A DNA stretch of 64,000 nucleotides from ELB16-189 sp018266435 (GTDB lineage: Bacteria; Bacteroidota; Bacteroidia; Cytophagales; Cyclobacteriaceae), in the NCBI GenBank assembly GCA_030123525.1, contig CP126125.1, forward strand, positions 1,240,001 to 1,304,000, given 5' to 3'. The translations under genes and the position numbers were made by a program. How positions within the stretch are numbered: position 1 is the first letter of the stretch; every line of letters begins with the position of its first letter. Positions 61,070 to 64,000 of this stretch are shown piece after piece. The notes beneath the pieces were generated by a model. It had not been told where the DNA came from, did no database searches, and was given only the letters and a program-made list of their open reading frames with translations.

Positions 61070-62305
61070 ATGAAATACGTTATCTCCTTGCTGTTAATGA
61101 CTTTAGGGTTGTTCAGTTGTTCTGAAAAAAAGCAAAACGAAACCGCCAGTGATGAGCAATTGCAAAAACATGCCGATGAACTGGCCCACCGATTCATCAT
61201 TACAGATGGCCATGTAGATTTGCCCGAACGTCTGAAGTCCATCCACTGGACAACCGACAGCATTAACCTGATCGTAAAAACCAACCGGGGAGAATTTGAT
61301 TATGAACGCGCTATGAAAGGAGGACTCACAGCCCCATTCATGTCCATTTATATTCCTTCTGAATATCAAAAAAAGCCAGATTACGGCAAGGGATTGGCCG
61401 ATTCGCTGATGAGCTATGTATTTGATATTGCACGACTGCTGCCCGATAAATTTGCTTTGGCTAAAACTCCCGCAGATGTAGAGGCCAACTTCAAGGCCGG
61501 GAAAATTTCATTGCCCATGGGCATGGAAAATGGAGCGCCAATCGGCAATGACATTAAAAATGTAAAATACTTTTACGACAAAGGAGTTCGCTACATTACG
61601 CTTACACACAGCAAAAACAACCATATCTGCGATTCGTCAGGTGACTCAGCTAAATGGAACGGACTGAGTCCGTTTGGAAAAGAAGTAGTACAAGAAATGA
61701 ACCGCGTGGGCATCATGGTTGACATTTCGCACGTGGACGACAGTACGTTTTATCAGGTGATGAAGTTGAGCAAGGCACCGTGCATTGCCTCGCACTCATC
61801 GTGCCGGTATTTTGCACCTACCGTCCGCAGAGACATGACCGATGACATGATAAAAAAGCTGGGCGAAAATGACGGAGTAATGTCTATCAATTTTTATACG
61901 GCCTTTGTAGATTCAGCTACAGCTAATTACCAAGCCCGGTCATTCAAGACAATCGGAGCGATATTGAAAGAAAAAAATTTGAAATTCTTTGACCCGGCTG
62001 CCCGGCAGATTATGGCTCAATACAAAAAAGAACATCCTGCTCCCGAAGTAGATATTGAAGTAATTGCCAACCACATTGACCACGTTGTAAAATTGATAGG
62101 CATAGACCATGTGGCTTTTGGGTCTGATTTTGATGGCGTGGACGGTATGTTGCCCACAGGTCTTGAAAACCCTTCAAAATACCCTAACCTGATTTATCGT
62201 TTGCTCAAGCGTGGTTATTCCGATGATGACATTGAGAAAATCTGTTATAAAAATATGTTTAGGGTTTGGAATAAAGTAGAAGAGGTAGCAAAATCTTCGC
62301 GTTGA
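61070..62305 (+). CDS. M19-family membrane dipeptidase (lipoprotein)
   Basis: A 411-residue zinc dipeptidase of the renal-dipeptidase family. The signal MKYVISLLLMTLGLFSC has a lipobox (Cys17). Metal-site motifs: TDGHVDLPERL (HxD), PMGMENGAPIG (bridging glutamate), VDISHVDDSTFYQV and IASHSSCRYFAP (histidines), and GSDFDGVDG. It hydrolyses dipeptides, including D-residue types, probably in the periplasm or at the surface. A TTG-initiated extension from 61040 is rejected because the lipoprotein signal starts at 61070. Confidence 0.93.
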   Translation: MKYVISLLLMTLGLFSCSEKKQNETASDEQLQKHADELAHRFIITDGHVDLPERLKSIHWTTDSINLIVKTNRGEFDYERAMKGGLTAPFMSIYIPSEYQKKPDYGKGLADSLMSYVFDIARLLPDKFALAKTPADVEANFKAGKISLPMGMENGAPIGNDIKNVKYFYDKGVRYITLTHSKNNHICDSSGDSAKWNGLSPFGKEVVQEMNRVGIMVDISHVDDSTFYQVMKLSKAPCIASHSSCRYFAPTVRRDMTDDMIKKLGENDGVMSINFYTAFVDSATANYQARSFKTIGAILKEKNLKFFDPAARQIMAQYKKEHPAPEVDIEVIANHIDHVVKLIGIDHVAFGSDFDGVDGMLPTGLENPSKYPNLIYRLLKRGYSDDDIEKICYKNMFRVWNKVEEVAKSSR

Positions 62306-62350
62306 TTTTTATTTTCAGAAGGAGTTGATATTAAAAAAACAATAAGGCTG

Positions 62351-62390
62351 AGCCTAATCATTTGCTGTGATTGGGTGGCTTTTATTTTTT
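62351..62390 (+). terminator. Intrinsic terminator after the dipeptidase
   Basis: A stem of about 8-10 pairs (AGCC-TAATCA at 62351-62360 with TGATTGGG(T)GGCT at 62368-62380), loop TTTGCTG, followed by TTTATTTTTT. Located 46 bp after the dipeptidase stop. Confidence 0.6.
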
Positions 62391-62436
62391 GCAGATTTCC
62401 CCACCTTTTACCCAACAAAATTAATTCAGTATTTTG

Positions 62437-62458
62437 CATTCTTACTGAAGTAAGAATG
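62437..62458 (+). repeat. Perfect inverted repeat covering the protease start region
   Basis: Arms CATTCTTAC (62437-62445) and GTAAGAATG (62450-62458) with a 4-nt TGAA loop, 9 perfect pairs. The right arm ends with the ATG at 62456-62458, the first of two closely spaced start candidates of the subtilisin-like gene. As RNA it would hide this ATG. As DNA it could be an operator. Confidence 0.6.
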
Positions 62459-64000
62459 GATATGAAAAATTTTTTTACTCTTCTGCTTGCGGTTTGGGCG
62501 TTATCGGCCAGCGCACAAAACAAAATACAAAAACAGTTTAAGATGCCCGCAGGGGCAAAGTATATGAGCGGCAGGGTGCTGGTAAAAGTAAAAAATGAAT
62601 ATAAAAATCAACTGACCTCGCTTTCTTCAAATACATCGGCTCAGATCAAAGAGGTGGCAGTTCTTCAGGTGAATCAAATAGCCACACAAGCGATGATTCA
62701 ACGCGCGTCAGCTCGCTCCAGTGCACCGGTCGTAGATATTTCTAAATACTTTGTCGTTGCATTTGACCCTTCTCAAAATATGGAAGAGTATATCAACAAA
62801 CTGTATGCAACGGGGTACTTTGAAATCGTAGAGCCTGAATACAAAATGCAAACCAATGATTTTACACCCAATGATCCGTTGTTGGCCAACCAATATTACC
62901 TGCCGTTAATCAATGCATATAAAGCTTGGGACATTACACAAGGAGACACAACAGTGGTCATAGCCATTGTTGATACCGGTGGAAATTTGGGTCATCCGGA
63001 TTTGGCTCCTAATCTTTTTAAAAATAAATGGGATCCGGTGAATGGAATAGATGATGACGGCAATGGCTTTATCGATGATTACCAAGGCTGGGATTTTATT
63101 GGGGCGGATACGGCAAATATCTATCAGCCAGACTATACGCCTCAAAAATACGGAGATAACAATCCCTCAATGAATCCAACGCCTGCCCAAACCAATATAG
63201 GTGATTTAGGTCATGGCACGTGGGTGGCGGGTTGTGCCAGTGCCAGCACCAATAATTCAACCGGTATTGCCGGGGTTGGGTTTAAAACAAAACTTCTGTT
63301 TACCAAGCAGACAGGCGATAATCAAAAAGTAACGAGCGGATCTGAGTACGCCACACTGCTGGGTATGATGTATGCAGCCGATCTTTTTCATCGGCACAAT
63401 ATCCGGGGGATTATCAATTGCTCGTTTGGTGGATCGGGTCAAAGCCAGATCGTTCAGGAAATTATCAACTCAATGGTACTGGATCAAAATTGTTTGATTA
63501 TTGCTTCTGCGGGAAACTCCGGAAAAAGCACACCGAGTTATCCTGCGGCTTATGACAATGTTATCTCCGTATCGGCCACAGACCAAAATGATGTGGCTGC
63601 GTATTTTACAAACTACGGAACTACCGTAGATATTGCCGCACCAGGCGTAGGTATTTTTACTACCCAATACAATAACACCTACACAACCTCTACCAATGGT
63701 GGCACCGTAAGCGGAACCTCCTTTTCGGCACCCATCACTTCGGGGGCAGCGGCTTTGGTGTGGGCTCAAAATCCGACTTTCACGGCCTCACAAGTAGGTG
63801 AACAGATTCGCGTTTCGGCCAATGCATCGGCTTTGTATGCGGCTAACTCTTCAAGAACCAACCAATTAGGGTTAGGTCGGTTGGATGTGTACCGTGCATT
63901 GACTTTGAGTTTACCATCTATCCGTGCGAGTAATCCAAAATTAGTGAATGCAACCGGTTCAGCTCCCGCACCCGGAGACAAAGCTTTCTTAGTGATGGAT
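62456..64000 (+). CDS. Subtilisin-like S8 serine protease (partial, runs off right edge)
   Basis: A secreted protease open to the window end (515 codons). ATG at 62456 or, two codons later, at 62462 (MKNFFTLLLAVWALSASAQ, a clean signal peptide) starts it. A propeptide-like region follows, then the S8 domain from about residue 145. The catalytic triad is complete inside the window: Asp in IAIVDTGGNLGHPD, His in DLGHGTWVAGCAS, Ser in VSGTSFSAPITSG, with IIASAGNSGKSTPSYPA supplying the oxyanion asparagine. In this phylum such proteins often end in a type IX sorting domain, but the C-terminus is outside the window. Confidence 0.92.
   Translation, partial: MDMKNFFTLLLAVWALSASAQNKIQKQFKMPAGAKYMSGRVLVKVKNEYKNQLTSLSSNTSAQIKEVAVLQVNQIATQAMIQRASARSSAPVVDISKYFVVAFDPSQNMEEYINKLYATGYFEIVEPEYKMQTNDFTPNDPLLANQYYLPLINAYKAWDITQGDTTVVIAIVDTGGNLGHPDLAPNLFKNKWDPVNGIDDDGNGFIDDYQGWDFIGADTANIYQPDYTPQKYGDNNPSMNPTPAQTNIGDLGHGTWVAGCASASTNNSTGIAGVGFKTKLLFTKQTGDNQKVTSGSEYATLLGMMYAADLFHRHNIRGIINCSFGGSGQSQIVQEIINSMVLDQNCLIIASAGNSGKSTPSYPAAYDNVISVSATDQNDVAAYFTNYGTTVDIAAPGVGIFTTQYNNTYTTSTNGGTVSGTSFSAPITSGAAALVWAQNPTFTASQVGEQIRVSANASALYAANSSRTNQLGLGRLDVYRALTLSLPSIRASNPKLVNATGSAPAPGDKAFLVMD

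Noticed and set aside
1..64000. Mobile elements, prophage, tRNA or rRNA genes
   Set aside because: I found no transposase, integrase, phage structural gene, tRNA-like cloverleaf or rRNA motif on either strand. Gene content is consistent with core chromosome.

Overview
The window looks like chromosomal DNA of a Bacteroidota bacterium, most likely order Cytophagales. Supporting signs are the family content (PD40-OmpA proteins, TPM-domain proteins ending in Gly/Ser-rich tails, a YwqK-repeat/TPR/CHAT giant, BNR/VPS10-like secreted proteins, Rho with a disordered insert), the lack of clear Shine-Dalgarno sequences, and several matches to the Bacteroidota promoter -7 element TAnnTTTG. The genus cannot be named from this sequence. 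I see no rRNA, tRNA, CRISPR array, insertion sequence or prophage. Coding density is high and only one gap exceeds 300 bases.

Layout. 1-6.25 kb (minus strand): an envelope-folding operon of a double-PpiC protein, a lipoprotein and a SurA-like protein, followed by a MoxR AAA+ ATPase and an M20 amidohydrolase cut by the left edge. 6.4-10.6 kb (minus): serS followed 14 bp later by a partner-switching module (membrane GAF-SpoIIE phosphatase, STAS protein, RsbW-like kinase). 10.8-13.2 kb (plus): rho, with a perfect intrinsic terminator behind it, then coaX. 13.3-19.3 kb (minus): a 2012-residue secreted caspase-like CHAT protein with about 20 YwqK/MORN-like repeats and a long TPR array. It is divergent from a PD40-OmpA protein. 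21.6-29.6 kb: an S9 peptidase, a BNR/VPS10-like protein and three consecutive TPM-domain genes.

29.6-32.9 kb (minus): operon yqeY - cvpA - alpha/beta hydrolase - CBS protein - nadK, divergent from pdxJ. 33.9-47.3 kb (plus): DsbD-like reductase, M23 peptidase with a TTG start, patatin-BamA protein, two further OmpA-family proteins, an aldehyde dehydrogenase and an AsmA-like protein. 47.5-56.3 kb (plus): hutF without other hut genes, a second BNR/VPS10 paralogue, a DEDDy exonuclease, RNase R and a polyprenyl synthetase. 56.3-58.0 kb (minus): three exported redox/folding proteins (TlpA-like, cyclophilin lipoprotein, redoxin). 58.3-64 kb: a nitronate monooxygenase-like enzyme with a GTG start, a small unknown gene, a class V aminotransferase-fold enzyme, a minimal cytochrome b5 domain, an M19 dipeptidase and a subtilisin-like protease cut by the right edge.

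The dominant theme is envelope biogenesis and extracytoplasmic protein quality control (foldases, thiol-redox proteins, peptidases, peptidoglycan-binding OmpA proteins, AsmA), interleaved with housekeeping genes. The best candidates for undescribed biology are the exported YwqK-TPR-CHAT protein and the partner-switching module with no visible target. Smaller regulatory leads are perfect inverted repeats that touch start codons at 49008 and 62456.
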